NCBI RefSeq assembly: GCF_000365425.1
Contig: NZ_AQOV01000001.1
Coordinates: forward strand, 2,790,001 to 2,854,000
Length of the DNA stretch: 64,000 nucleotides
From: Methylomonas sp. MK1
GTDB lineage: Bacteria; Pseudomonadota; Gammaproteobacteria; Methylococcales; Methylomonadaceae
Reading direction: 5' to 3'
The notes below the pieces were generated by a model, which saw nothing but the letters and a program-made list of their open reading frames with translations, was not told the DNA's origin and made no database searches. Of the stretch, positions 8,769-17,721 are shown in pieces. Each line of letters starts with the position of its first letter. Position 1 is the stretch's first letter. The translations under genes were made by a program, and so were the position numbers.

Positions 8769-9965
8769 ATGCAGGCTTTCAAACCGTTTTATATTGCCCG
8801 CTTGCCCAGGATTTTGTTCGGCCGCAGCCGTTTAAACGAAGCGCCGGCGCTGATCGCCGGATACGGCCGCAAAGCACTGCTGGTCACAGGCAAGCAGTCG
8901 TTTTTCGGCACGCAGCGCTGGCAACGCTTTATTGACGATTTGGCCGGGCAAGGCGTCGAATGGCGGCATTGCATAGTGTCCGGCGAACCCTCGCCGCAAT
9001 TGATCGACGACACGGTGGACCAATTCCGTAACGAGCATATCGAAGTCGTGGTCGCTATTGGCGGCGGCAGCGTATTGGATGCCGCCAAGGCCATCGCCGG
9101 CTTGCTCCCCAGTGGTGACTCGGTGATGGATTATTTGGAAGGCGTAGGCCGCAACAAACCGTATCGCGGCCCCAGCACACCGTTCATCGCGGTGCCGACC
9201 ACCGCCGGCACCGGCAGCGAAGCCACCAAAAATTCGGTGCTCAGTGTGCAAGGCCCGCAAGGCTTCAAAAAATCGTTCCGCGACGAATGCCTGGTACCAG
9301 AATACGCCATCCTCGACCCGGACTTGTTGGCCAGCTGTTCGCCGGCACTACTCGCCGCCGACGGCATGGACGCATTGACGCAATTGCTGGAATCCTACGT
9401 CTCGGCCAAGGCCAATCCGTTCACCGACGCGTTGGCCTGGAGTGGCATGCAGGCCGTCAAAGACGGCTTTTTCGCAGCCTGGCACGGAGCCGAACCGGAA
9501 GCCGGCGAAGGCCGCGCTGCGATGGCTTACGCCGCGCTGTTGTCCGGCATCACGTTGGCACAAGTGGGCTTGGGTTCCGTGCACGGCTTGGCATCCCCCC
9601 TGGGCGCCTTCTTCCCGATCCCGCACGGCGTGGTATGCGGCACGCTAGTCGCTGTCGCAACCGACGTCAACATCCGCGCAATGCAAGCCCGCGAACCGGC
9701 CAATCCGGCCCTCGCCAAATACGCCGCAGTCGGCCGGTTACTAAGCGGCCAAAACGAACTAGACGACCAATTGGCCCGCGACGCATTGATCGCGCTGCTG
9801 GCCGACTGGAGTAATAGGCTGAAACTGGACCGTCTTAGCGTCTACGGTATTACCGAGGCCGACTTCCCGCACGTCATCGCCAATGCGCGCGGCAGCAGCA
9901 TGCAGACCAATCCGATTGTGTTGGCGGATGAGGAGATTGGTGAAATTTTACGAAAAAGACTTTAA
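8769..9965 (+). CDS. Iron-containing (type III) alcohol dehydrogenase
   Basis: A 398-residue NAD(P)-dependent dehydrogenase of the Fe-ADH family. GGGSVLDAAKAIA near residue 100 is the dinucleotide-binding site, and PTTAGTGSEAT is the first family signature. Metal ligand positions are D201, Q205, H272 and H286, the same spacing as E. coli FucO (D196, H200, H263, H277), but the second ligand is Gln (DALTQLLESYVS) rather than His. ATG 8769 is preferred; a TTG at 8763 overlaps the ABM gene by four bases and would add two residues. The substrate is unknown; an alcohol/aldehyde role in a C1-using organism is plausible but not shown. The gene ends directly against a decayed Rhs fragment. Confidence 0.9.
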   Translation: MQAFKPFYIARLPRILFGRSRLNEAPALIAGYGRKALLVTGKQSFFGTQRWQRFIDDLAGQGVEWRHCIVSGEPSPQLIDDTVDQFRNEHIEVVVAIGGGSVLDAAKAIAGLLPSGDSVMDYLEGVGRNKPYRGPSTPFIAVPTTAGTGSEATKNSVLSVQGPQGFKKSFRDECLVPEYAILDPDLLASCSPALLAADGMDALTQLLESYVSAKANPFTDALAWSGMQAVKDGFFAAWHGAEPEAGEGRAAMAYAALLSGITLAQVGLGSVHGLASPLGAFFPIPHGVVCGTLVAVATDVNIRAMQAREPANPALAKYAAVGRLLSGQNELDDQLARDALIALLADWSNRLKLDRLSVYGITEADFPHVIANARGSSMQTNPIVLADEEIGEILRKRL

Positions 9966-9984
9966 TTCTGGCTAGCCTTGATGA

Positions 9985-10315
9985 ATGCCGAGATGATCCA
10001 GATGGTAGTGGTAGAGGCATTCCCGCTGGCTTGGGTGTTGTCCTGTTCGTGCAGCGCCAAGGTCCGGAAGCTGCCGGGTTCGAATAGATAGGTGCGGCTG
10101 CGCTGGTGATCGGTTTCCGCCAGCAGGCGCGGGCCGTCGTATTGAAAACGGGTTTCGCCTTGCGCGGTGTGCTTGGCGATGCACCGGCCCAGGGCGTCGT
10201 AGCGGTAATGAGTGGCGCCTTGCGGGGTTTCGACGCGCACCAGGCGGTTGTCGCTGTCGTATTGGTAGCGGGTGACAATGTGGCCGGCCTTGCCGCGTTT
10301 TTCTTATATTCGGTT
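9985..10315 (-). pseudogene. Decayed Rhs fragment (copy of the Rhs core near its C-terminal end)
   Basis: The minus strand is closely similar at the DNA level to the intact rhs gene around 11.8-12.13 kb. Shared protein blocks are EKRGKAG, IVTRYQYD, RYDALGR, IAKHTAQGETRFQYDGPRLL and RTYLFEPGSF. The fragment has an in-frame stop at its upstream edge (GNRI then stop then EKRG) and a frameshift near position 10020, after which YHYHLDHLG continues in another frame. It stops shortly after DHLG and lacks the C-terminal toxin. It is therefore a dead remnant, probably from recombination or duplication of the Rhs region. It abuts the alcohol dehydrogenase stop codon. Exact ends are approximate. Confidence 0.88.
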
Positions 10316-10566
10316 GCCGTCCGAACGAGAACCAAGCTTTCTGATTCAGGGCTTAACTGCGAATCAGTGCACTTCCTTGCGCACGATTACGCTGACGCTA
10401 ACCGTACCTGCGGGCTGAATGCCTGGCGAGGTGGGGCAGATGGAGGCTTACATAGCTACAATCTAAAGCACAAGGTGAGCCGAATATCCCCTTAGCCTGA
10501 CAGACACCTATAAAAATCCAGTAACTACCAGATTAAGTTTCAACCACTACAAATTATAGGTCTGAA
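10316..10566. other. Unassigned DNA between the Rhs remnant and the immunity gene
   Basis: About 250 bases with no convincing reading frame on either strand and no RNA gene I recognise. The segment is flanked by the Rhs remnant and the 3' end of the probable immunity gene, so it is likely rearrangement debris. A short stretch near 10537-10551 (CAACCACTACA) loosely resembles the right end of the IS3-type relic at 46271-46292, but the match is too short to call. Confidence 0.4.
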
Positions 10567-11205
10567 TTAATTCAGCAATGTTCTTACAAGTTCCGGATTA
10601 CCAAGCACCAAAAACCCGACCTCGCAATCATCAAATTCACCAATTTTCTTAAAAATCAATGCACCCTTATTTTGTAAGGAAACAAGCATTTTAGAATCCT
10701 CGTTAAGGTCACCGCTCCATCCCATTTCTAGCACATCTCGAATTCCACAATGACCAGGGAAGGCAACAATATAAGCGCAACGCTCATCCGCAATAGCCTT
10801 AATAACATCCTCGATTGCATGTTCATAGAATTGAGTTGCTCCAAAAAATTTCACTTTCCCATTGCTTTCCATGAGAATCTCAAGTGAATTTTCTGAATCA
10901 GGTATAACCATTCCCCTAGCTTTCAGTGCTCCCCAAAGCTTTCGATAACGAACAACACGCGTATCGGGCTGCCAAGCGGAATTACCGATCAATAGCCAAA
11001 CACCGTATTCCGGAATATTTTTCGAAAATAAACCAAAAATAAAGCGCAAAATCATACAAAGCGAGTCACGGGAAGGAACATTCTTAACAGTCCAACTGGC
11101 CCCTGCAACAACATGGTCGCTCGGCCATACACCTTCCTTGAAATTAAAAACTTCGTTTTTTTCTGATAGATCATCAGTAACCCCAACCATGATTTCAGTA
11201 GTCAT
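10567..11205 (-). CDS. Probable immunity protein for the Rhs toxin
   Basis: A 212-residue protein starting at ATG 11205, which overlaps the last 11 bases of the rhs gene; an alternative in-frame ATG lies at 11226. The arrangement (a small unrelated gene immediately after, and overlapping, the variable C-terminal end of an Rhs gene) is the standard toxin-immunity layout. The sequence is soluble-looking with no signal peptide, as expected for neutralising a cytosolic toxin. I do not recognise the family. Visible blocks are PEYGVWLLIGNSAW, FYEHAIEDVIKAI and ALIFKKIGEF. Base composition is more AT-rich than the rhs core, typical of horizontally exchanged toxin-immunity tips. The function is inferred from position. 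Confidence 0.7.
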   Translation of the reverse strand: MTTEIMVGVTDDLSEKNEVFNFKEGVWPSDHVVAGASWTVKNVPSRDSLCMILRFIFGLFSKNIPEYGVWLLIGNSAWQPDTRVVRYRKLWGALKARGMVIPDSENSLEILMESNGKVKFFGATQFYEHAIEDVIKAIADERCAYIVAFPGHCGIRDVLEMGWSGDLNEDSKMLVSLQNKGALIFKKIGEFDDCEVGFLVLGNPELVRTLLN

Positions 11206-14200
11206 AATGGTTACCTGCTTCGTCATTGAAGTGCGCCCCCCGATTTTGAGAGTTGCCAACTCCGAAATCATGACCACCTGCGTCATCACGAATCCTAACG
11301 GTTTTAGTACCTCCACCCGATGTGGGAACCTCATATTCGTATATCCGACCTGGTTGGGTGTTACCCCGCCGATCCACATTCGGCAGTACCCGGCTCGGTT
11401 GTTGACTCGTCGGAACACCCGATTGACGCTTAGCCTCATTGAAAGCGCCGCTCCGTCCTGAACCACGGGGGCTCATGTTGGGAGGCCTTGTCTCGTTCTG
11501 AAGCCCGCAATCCTTTCCGGTCAATCCTAAAGGATCAATCCAGTTCACTGGATTCTGAACATATTGGTAAAGATTACTTCCACCGGCCAACCCAATCGGA
11601 TCCTGATGAATAAACCGCCCCGCATTAGGATCGTAATACCGGTTCAGGTTGTAATGCAAACCGGTTTCGGCGTCGTAGTACTGGCCTTGAAAGCGTAGCG
11701 GATTGTCGATTTCCTCAATATCTGCCAGGGCTAGGTTGCCGTAGGCGCGGTAGCTGGCAGACCAGACGATGTGGCCTTGGCTGTCGGTCAGCTCCCTAGG
11801 GGTGCCGAGATGATCCAGGTGGTAGTGGTAGGTGGTTCCGCCGGCTTGGGTGTGGTCCTGTTCGTGCAGCGCCAAGGGTCGGAAGCTGCCGGGTTCGAAT
11901 AAGTAGGTGCGGCTGCGCTGGCGGTCGGTTTCCGCCAGCAGGCGCGGGCCGTCGTATTGAAAACGGGTTTCGCCTTGCGCGGTGTGCTTGGCGATGCGCC
12001 GGCCCAAGGCGTCGTAGCGATAATGGCTGACGCAGTTTGGGGTTTCGGCGCGGATCAGGCGGTTGTCGCCATCGTATTGGTAACGGGTGACGATTTGGCC
12101 GGCTTTGCCGCGTTTTTCCTCGATCAGGTTGCCGGCGGCGTCGTAGGCATAGTGGCGGTCGCCCATCATCAACAAGCGGTCGCCTTCGATTCGGCCGCCT
12201 TCCGCGCTGGCGCCCAATAGGTTGCCGGCTGGGTCGTGAACGAAGCTTTCCGGACTGAGGCCTTCGCTGCGTATCAGCCGGGCGGCGGGGTCGTAGTGGT
12301 ATTGGCTGCGGCCCTGGCGCAGGTCGTCCAGTTCGCGGAGCTTACCGGCCGCATCGTAGTTGTACTGGCGACCGATGAGCGCCGCTTGGCCTTTGAGCGC
12401 GGCGCGTTGCCGCAACAAGCGCCCCAGCGGATCGTAGTCGTAGTCGGTGTTGAGTTGGCCTTGGCTACGGCCGATTTCCCGGCCCAGTTCGTCGTAGCGG
12501 TGGCTGGTCAGGGTTTGGCCGTCGAATTCGATGCTGTCCAGGTAGCGCTCGCCGAAACGGTAGTCGATGCGATGCCGGTCCGGGGTTTCGGTGTGGATGC
12601 GCCGGCCCAGCAGGTCGTATTTGTGGCGGACGATGGCACCGTTCTGGTTTTCCTGGTTGATCTGACCCAGTGCGTTGTACCCCAACAGCACCAGGCTGTC
12701 GGCATTTTTGGCCAGTTGCAAGCGGCCCAGCGGATCGTAGCCGTATTGGCTCAGGCTGCCGTCGGCGGCATGCTTTTTTAGCAGCCGGCCGAGACGGTCG
12801 CGTTCGAAGTGGGTGACGCTCCAATCGCCGTCGGCGCCGGGTTGCAGGTAGGCTTCCAGCGCACCGGCGGCGTTGTAGCGGTAACGCTGGATACGGCCGT
12901 CGAAGCCGATTTCTTCGACCAGATTTTCGTCGCGGTCGTAGTTAAGGCTGTAGGTTTCGCCTTTCGGGTTGATCAGGCCGATCAGATTGCGTTCGCTGTC
13001 GTAGCGATAACGCATTTCATGACCCAGCGGATCGATGCGGGCGGTGGGCTGGGACAGGCCGTCGTCGTAGCGATATTCAGTGGTGTTGCCCAGGCCGTCG
13101 ATGTAATGAGTCAACAAGCCGGCAGCGTTGTAGCGCAATTGCACAGTGCTGCCGTCCGCGTGTTGCACGGCCGTGACCCGGCCGGCGGCATCGTAGCCGT
13201 AACGGGTGGTGCGTTTGTCTTGATCGATAATCGCGACGACACGATCGTCATCGTCGTATTGGTAGCGGGTCTTGATGCCGTCGAAGCCGATCTCGCCGAC
13301 CAGGCGCAACTGTTCGTCCCACAACAGCGAGCGAGTCCGGCCCAGCGCATCGGTGATGCGCACCGGCACGCCTTGAGCGTTGTATTGATACTGGGTGACC
13401 GCGCCATTGGCGGCGACGGTTTCTTCCAGACGGCCATTAGCGTCGTAGCGGCGTAGCCAACGCTGATCCAAGGCATCGATTAACTCGACCGCGTTGCCTT
13501 GTTTGTCGTACTTGACGCGCTGACTAAAACCCAGCGCATCGGACACACCGGTCAAGCGGCCTTCCTGATCGTAACTAAAACGCGTGATACCGCCGTCGGG
13601 CGCCACGGTTTGCGCCAGTTGGTTATCGGCATTGTAGCTGTGGCGGGTTTCCCGGCCTTCCGGGCTACGCTCCGAGAGTAACAGGCCTTGCGGGTCGTGC
13701 CGATAAATCGCGACGCCGCCGCGCGAGTCAATGGCATGACTGACGCCGTCCGGCAACCATTCGAAGCGGTAATCGTAGATTCCGTTATCGCCCCAGTTGT
13801 GCAGACATTTGCCTTGCGGCGTGTCTTGATCCCATTCGAAATAAAAGTTAAAGCCGCTGGGCAGGGTGCGACGGGCGATGACATGGTTTTGATAGGCGTA
13901 GGTTTCGCCTTGATCGAGCCGGTCGCGAGCACCGATTAAATCGCCTGCGTCGCTATACAGATAGCTCACCAGCGGCTCGCCGGCCGCTTCGAATCCGCTT
14001 CCGACACGTTTGCCGGGACGAATCGCGACAATGCGCCGGCCTTGGCGCTCGAACAGTAAATGTTTGTTCCAGCTGGCGGAGATGCGCTCGACGTCGCCGT
14101 TGGCGTCGCGGTGAAAATACAGGCTTTGGCCCTGGCTGTTGTGCCAGGCCCGCAGAGGGCAACGGCCAGACCGACCGGTGAAGGTTTTCGCCAAACCGCT

Positions 14201-15571
14201 AGGATCGACGATGCGATACTGGCCGTTTTCCCGGTACAGGCGAACCTGTTCCGGTAGATTAATGCTATAGGCTCCGGGCTTGGGCAACGGCAAATCGATA
14301 CGCTGACCATCGGCATTGCAGAACGTCACGCGCTCGCCGATTTCCAGCCATTCGTCCAACGGCGTCAGCCAACCATAGCCCAATTGATGATCGACATCGG
14401 ATTGGCTGCTACGGTAATAACGCCGCCAAGCCAAGGGCAATGGGCCATCCCAAGTAAAGTCGATTTTTTCCAGCATTTCCTCGCCGGTGAGCATGCTGAT
14501 CGGCTCGCCGGCGGTTTTGCAATCCTTACCCGGACATGCGGTTTGTTTGGAGGTGGAGGCCCCGCCAGCGGCTTCCCCCTCCGCCGCCGCGCCCGCGCGT
14601 GCCGGCGCTTTACCGGATGCCGATTTGCCGGTTGCTTGCGATGGCGTTACTGCTTCCGAGGCGGCTCCCGATTCGCGGGCCAAGCCTTTTTTTCCGCGTA
14701 AAGAACGCACTTTTGCCAACAGCGCGACGAAGGCCGCAACACCGATCACCGCGATTGCGTCCGCCAGATGCGTGGCAGCTTCGTCTAGATCTTGTTCATT
14801 GCCGGCAGTGGCCGTGATCGCCAAAAATTCGCCCAAATCGCGGGCGACACCGAATACCGCGAGCCCGAACATCAGGATGCCGCCGACCAGCATCAGAATA
14901 TCGACGATTTCGCCAACCCCAAACACGTGGGCGCCAGCCCAAATAACCAATGTTGCGGCCATGATCGCCAAGCTTTCCGGACTGAGCAGCACTTCAAACT
15001 CGCGGCGCATACTGCCGGGCAGTTTCGGCGCGGTTAAACGCAAGGCTTCGGAGAATTTGCGCTCCAGCGTCCAGCTCCCCACCGTTTCCACCGGTATCGG
15101 CATAGGCATGTTAGGCGCGGGAGCCGGTTGGACCGCGCTACTACTGGCACTTGCGGGTGGCGGTGGAGGCATCGGTGCAGCGACTTTCGCTTTATCCCCC
15201 TTCAGCAGATAAAACCAGGTGTCTTTGCCTACGATGCTGTCGGCATTAATGCCGACGCTTTGTTGATACTGGCGCACGGCATTCGCAGTAGCCTGAGCAA
15301 ACCGCCCATCAAGGACCAAGTTTGGCGACGGACTAAGACAGGCGTTAAGTAAGCTTTGCAACTGCCGAACCTCGGCACCTTGCGAGCCCGGCTTTAATGT
15401 CGGTAAACCGCTACGAGTCGGTACTATACGCGGCGCGGCCTTGGCCGGTTGGCCGGGTAATACGCCTATGGGTGTCGGCCGTGGCGAAGCATCGCGGATC
15501 GTCGTGCCGGCGTCGATGTTGCGCGGCCTGATCTCGGAACCCGTTGGCCTGGGGTCTTTCCATCCGGCCAT
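11195..15571 (-). CDS. Rhs-family polymorphic toxin with peptidoglycan-binding and membrane segments
   Basis: A 1458-residue T6SS-associated Rhs protein. Order of parts: Pro-rich N-terminus; a peptidoglycan-binding-type domain at about 56-123 (LKPGSQGAEVRQLQSLLNACL, then LDGRFAQATANAVRQYQ); a Pro/Ala linker; hydrophobic segments at about 200-250 and 281-297; a low-complexity Ala/Ser/Gly linker; the Rhs N-terminal domain from about 345 (CPGKDC, GEPISMLTGEE); many YD repeats (patterns like YRYDALGR) forming the shell; and the core-end signature YYDPNAGRFIHQDPIGLAGG...NPVNWIDPLGL near 1325-1350. The last 108 residues are the variable toxin. It has AFNEAKRQSGVPTSQQPSR and ends in GGHDF...RGAHFNDEAGNHYDY, resembling HNH/Endonuclease VII-type tips; that nuclease call is tentative. 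It follows vgrG by 151 bases and overlaps its immunity gene. Confidence 0.92.
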   Translation of the reverse strand: MAGWKDPRPTGSEIRPRNIDAGTTIRDASPRPTPIGVLPGQPAKAAPRIVPTRSGLPTLKPGSQGAEVRQLQSLLNACLSPSPNLVLDGRFAQATANAVRQYQQSVGINADSIVGKDTWFYLLKGDKAKVAAPMPPPPPASASSSAVQPAPAPNMPMPIPVETVGSWTLERKFSEALRLTAPKLPGSMRREFEVLLSPESLAIMAATLVIWAGAHVFGVGEIVDILMLVGGILMFGLAVFGVARDLGEFLAITATAGNEQDLDEAATHLADAIAVIGVAAFVALLAKVRSLRGKKGLARESGAASEAVTPSQATGKSASGKAPARAGAAAEGEAAGGASTSKQTACPGKDCKTAGEPISMLTGEEMLEKIDFTWDGPLPLAWRRYYRSSQSDVDHQLGYGWLTPLDEWLEIGERVTFCNADGQRIDLPLPKPGAYSINLPEQVRLYRENGQYRIVDPSGLAKTFTGRSGRCPLRAWHNSQGQSLYFHRDANGDVERISASWNKHLLFERQGRRIVAIRPGKRVGSGFEAAGEPLVSYLYSDAGDLIGARDRLDQGETYAYQNHVIARRTLPSGFNFYFEWDQDTPQGKCLHNWGDNGIYDYRFEWLPDGVSHAIDSRGGVAIYRHDPQGLLLSERSPEGRETRHSYNADNQLAQTVAPDGGITRFSYDQEGRLTGVSDALGFSQRVKYDKQGNAVELIDALDQRWLRRYDANGRLEETVAANGAVTQYQYNAQGVPVRITDALGRTRSLLWDEQLRLVGEIGFDGIKTRYQYDDDDRVVAIIDQDKRTTRYGYDAAGRVTAVQHADGSTVQLRYNAAGLLTHYIDGLGNTTEYRYDDGLSQPTARIDPLGHEMRYRYDSERNLIGLINPKGETYSLNYDRDENLVEEIGFDGRIQRYRYNAAGALEAYLQPGADGDWSVTHFERDRLGRLLKKHAADGSLSQYGYDPLGRLQLAKNADSLVLLGYNALGQINQENQNGAIVRHKYDLLGRRIHTETPDRHRIDYRFGERYLDSIEFDGQTLTSHRYDELGREIGRSQGQLNTDYDYDPLGRLLRQRAALKGQAALIGRQYNYDAAGKLRELDDLRQGRSQYHYDPAARLIRSEGLSPESFVHDPAGNLLGASAEGGRIEGDRLLMMGDRHYAYDAAGNLIEEKRGKAGQIVTRYQYDGDNRLIRAETPNCVSHYRYDALGRRIAKHTAQGETRFQYDGPRLLAETDRQRSRTYLFEPGSFRPLALHEQDHTQAGGTTYHYHLDHLGTPRELTDSQGHIVWSASYRAYGNLALADIEEIDNPLRFQGQYYDAETGLHYNLNRYYDPNAGRFIHQDPIGLAGGSNLYQYVQNPVNWIDPLGLTGKDCGLQNETRPPNMSPRGSGRSGAFNEAKRQSGVPTSQQPSRVLPNVDRRGNTQPGRIYEYEVPTSGGGTKTVRIRDDAGGHDFGVGNSQNRGAHFNDEAGNHYDY

Positions 15572-15722
15572 CTATGCCGTCCTCGGAGGCAATGCGATAG
15601 AGAAGACTGACGAAGCCTCCTCGCGCTCCAGCCTGACGCCGGTCCGGCGCCGCTTATCCCTAAAGTATCCCAGCATAATCCTTACTCAATCCGTATTGTT
15701 CTGCGCGGAGGCAAAATGACCA

Positions 15723-17675
15723 TCAGTTAATCATGACCATCCCGCCTTTAAGGGTCAGCATGCCATCACCACTCACCGTGGTCTGCAAGCCCTTCAATTC
15801 GGCCTGGGTGTCTGCCTGGATTTTAACGGTCATACCTTTGATCGTTACGCCGCTTTGGTCGATTTTGATGCTGTTGGAGCCCACTTTAAGCTCTATGGAC
15901 TGCCCGGCTTCCTCGGAAATGCTGCCGGCATTGACTTTGATGGTCCGGTTCCCCTGAGTGACTGTCAAACTATCGTTGCCTTTGTCGATTTCAACGGTGT
16001 GATTGCCGGTTTTGACCGTCAATTTATCGTTGCCTTGGTCCAACGTGATGGTACGGTGATTGTAGATGTCCACGGTTTGGTCGCCGGCATCTTTTTTCTC
16101 GAAGCCGATTTTTTGCACATCGTTGTTTTCAACGATACGCGTAAAGTTTTTCTCGGCGTGGATATACAGCTCTTCGCTATCCTTTTTGTCTTCGAAACGA
16201 ATTTCGTTGAAGTTTTCAGCAGCCCCATTCGGCGTACTGCGGGTCTTGATACCGCTTTGGGTTTTGTTGGCATCCAAGGCATACGGCGGCATTTGTTGGG
16301 CGTTATAAACTCGCCCGGTGATGATGGGGTTATCCGGATTGCCTTCCAGGAAATCGACGATTACTTCCTGGCCGACGCGCGGAATAAACATAGACCCCCA
16401 ATTATTGCCGGCCCAAATCTGCGCAACCCGCACCCAAAATGAGCTATTTTCATTTTTTGTGCCGAGCCGATCCCAGTGAAATTGCACCTTAACCCGGCCA
16501 TATTGATCGGTCAGTATTTCGTCGCCGCTCGCCCCGACGACAATCGCGGTTTGCACCCCTTGCACCACCGGCACACGGGTCCGCCGCGGCGGACGGTAGG
16601 CATATTCGGTACTGATAACGGAATAGGTACATTGAAACTCGTCCATGCCGCCCGCTTCGGCAATACCATAATCATTATTTTGAATCTGGAATTGGGTGGA
16701 TACCGTCAGGTATTCGCGGTTTTGATCGGCGCGCGGAAATTCCGACAAGGTGAATTTTTGCCCCACGGCCAGCGTGCGTATATTGCCGAGGGCAACGGTT
16801 TGCTCGTGCTCCGCGCGTAGCTCTTCCATACGCAGGCGCGAGTAACGTTCACCTTCGCTATCCACTTTGAACTCCCCCGGATAGTCGTAGACCGACTTAC
16901 TGGCTTGAGCATGTTCGCCAGGCAGCTCTGTGACTTTATCCAAAGGCGCGGTCGTCGCCTCGAAATCGAAATCCTTTAAGCGGTAACTGCCGGAACGAAT
17001 TTGCCGTCCGAGCCGCCATTGGTAAAAATGCTCCTCGTCGCGCCCGCCCTGATTTGCGGCTGGGTAGTATTTGACCGTGGCCGGTGTCGCTGCCGTCAAC
17101 TTGGTAATGTCGTCGCATAAAACCAGGGAATGAATGCTGTCGGTATGCGTGAAGTAATAGTAGATACCTTCTTCTTCGAGCAGCCGGCTAATGAAATTGA
17201 AGTCGGTTTCCCGGTATTGCACACAAAAATCGCGGGGCTGGTAAGTGGTGGAAAATTTTGTCGTCACGTCGGTATAACCGTGCTCGGCGAGAACAGCCTT
17301 GACCATGTCCGGCACGTTTTTTGTTGCCGGCGCCGGCGATAATACTCGGCAGTTACTGGCTTGCGTCAGTAACCACACTTTCGGATGCACAATAGCCCGG
17401 TAGAAATACAGATCGCCGAGCATGCCGAATTGGTTAATCTGCGTGACAATGCCGTTGAACGGGCGTAGCGCGCCGTTATCAAGTTGCAATTTGACGGTAA
17501 TGCTGGTGCCCAACACCGTTTGCAGATCAATATCGCCGTTCTCGCTCAGCAATTCCAACTCGTACTCAAACAAACTGCTCAATTGTTCTTTACCAGTCAT
17601 CCGATACAGCACAAAGGTATCCGCACCGGCGGCCGTAACCACCGAAGCGGTGCGAGATTCTTGAGAAAGTGGCAT
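15723..17675 (-). CDS. vgrG: T6SS spike protein VgrG (TssI)
   Basis: A 650-residue trimeric needle-tip protein. The N-terminal gp27-like region begins with TFVLYRMTGKEQLSSLFEYELELLS. The motif FCVQYRETDFNFISRLLEEEGIYYYF near residues 150-175 is characteristic. The gp5 OB region contains DQYGRVKVQFHWDR, then WVRVAQIWAGNNWG and RVGQEVIVDFLEGNPDNPIITGRVYN. The C-terminus is a beta-helix of repeated Val/Thr/Asn-rich strands (KTGNHTVEIDKGNDSLTV) and ends without an added effector domain, so it is a structural carrier. It lies between PAAR (46 bases upstream) and rhs (151 bases downstream), so it probably loads the Rhs protein together with PAAR. Confidence 0.96.
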   Translation of the reverse strand: MPLSQESRTASVVTAAGADTFVLYRMTGKEQLSSLFEYELELLSENGDIDLQTVLGTSITVKLQLDNGALRPFNGIVTQINQFGMLGDLYFYRAIVHPKVWLLTQASNCRVLSPAPATKNVPDMVKAVLAEHGYTDVTTKFSTTYQPRDFCVQYRETDFNFISRLLEEEGIYYYFTHTDSIHSLVLCDDITKLTAATPATVKYYPAANQGGRDEEHFYQWRLGRQIRSGSYRLKDFDFEATTAPLDKVTELPGEHAQASKSVYDYPGEFKVDSEGERYSRLRMEELRAEHEQTVALGNIRTLAVGQKFTLSEFPRADQNREYLTVSTQFQIQNNDYGIAEAGGMDEFQCTYSVISTEYAYRPPRRTRVPVVQGVQTAIVVGASGDEILTDQYGRVKVQFHWDRLGTKNENSSFWVRVAQIWAGNNWGSMFIPRVGQEVIVDFLEGNPDNPIITGRVYNAQQMPPYALDANKTQSGIKTRSTPNGAAENFNEIRFEDKKDSEELYIHAEKNFTRIVENNDVQKIGFEKKDAGDQTVDIYNHRTITLDQGNDKLTVKTGNHTVEIDKGNDSLTVTQGNRTIKVNAGSISEEAGQSIELKVGSNSIKIDQSGVTIKGMTVKIQADTQAELKGLQTTVSGDGMLTLKGGMVMIN

Positions 17676-17721
17676 GGTGAAATCCTAACGCTAAAACGAT
17701 AATTTTTTGATAAAGCCGGCG

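Noticed and set aside
10533..10552. Possible second IS end (CAACCACTACA) near the Rhs remnant
   Set aside because: Only about 8-11 bases resemble the 46.3 kb IS end, with no partner repeat or transposase fragment nearby.
12000..14000. Regularly spaced similar units that might be read as a repeat array or CRISPR
   Set aside because: The units are degenerate YD protein repeats of the Rhs shell, with no identical DNA repeats or unique spacers.
11950..14820. Long open frames on the + strand opposite the rhs gene
   Set aside because: They arise from the GC-rich, repetitive YD-repeat coding sequence, lack family motifs, and several run antisense to clear Rhs repeats.
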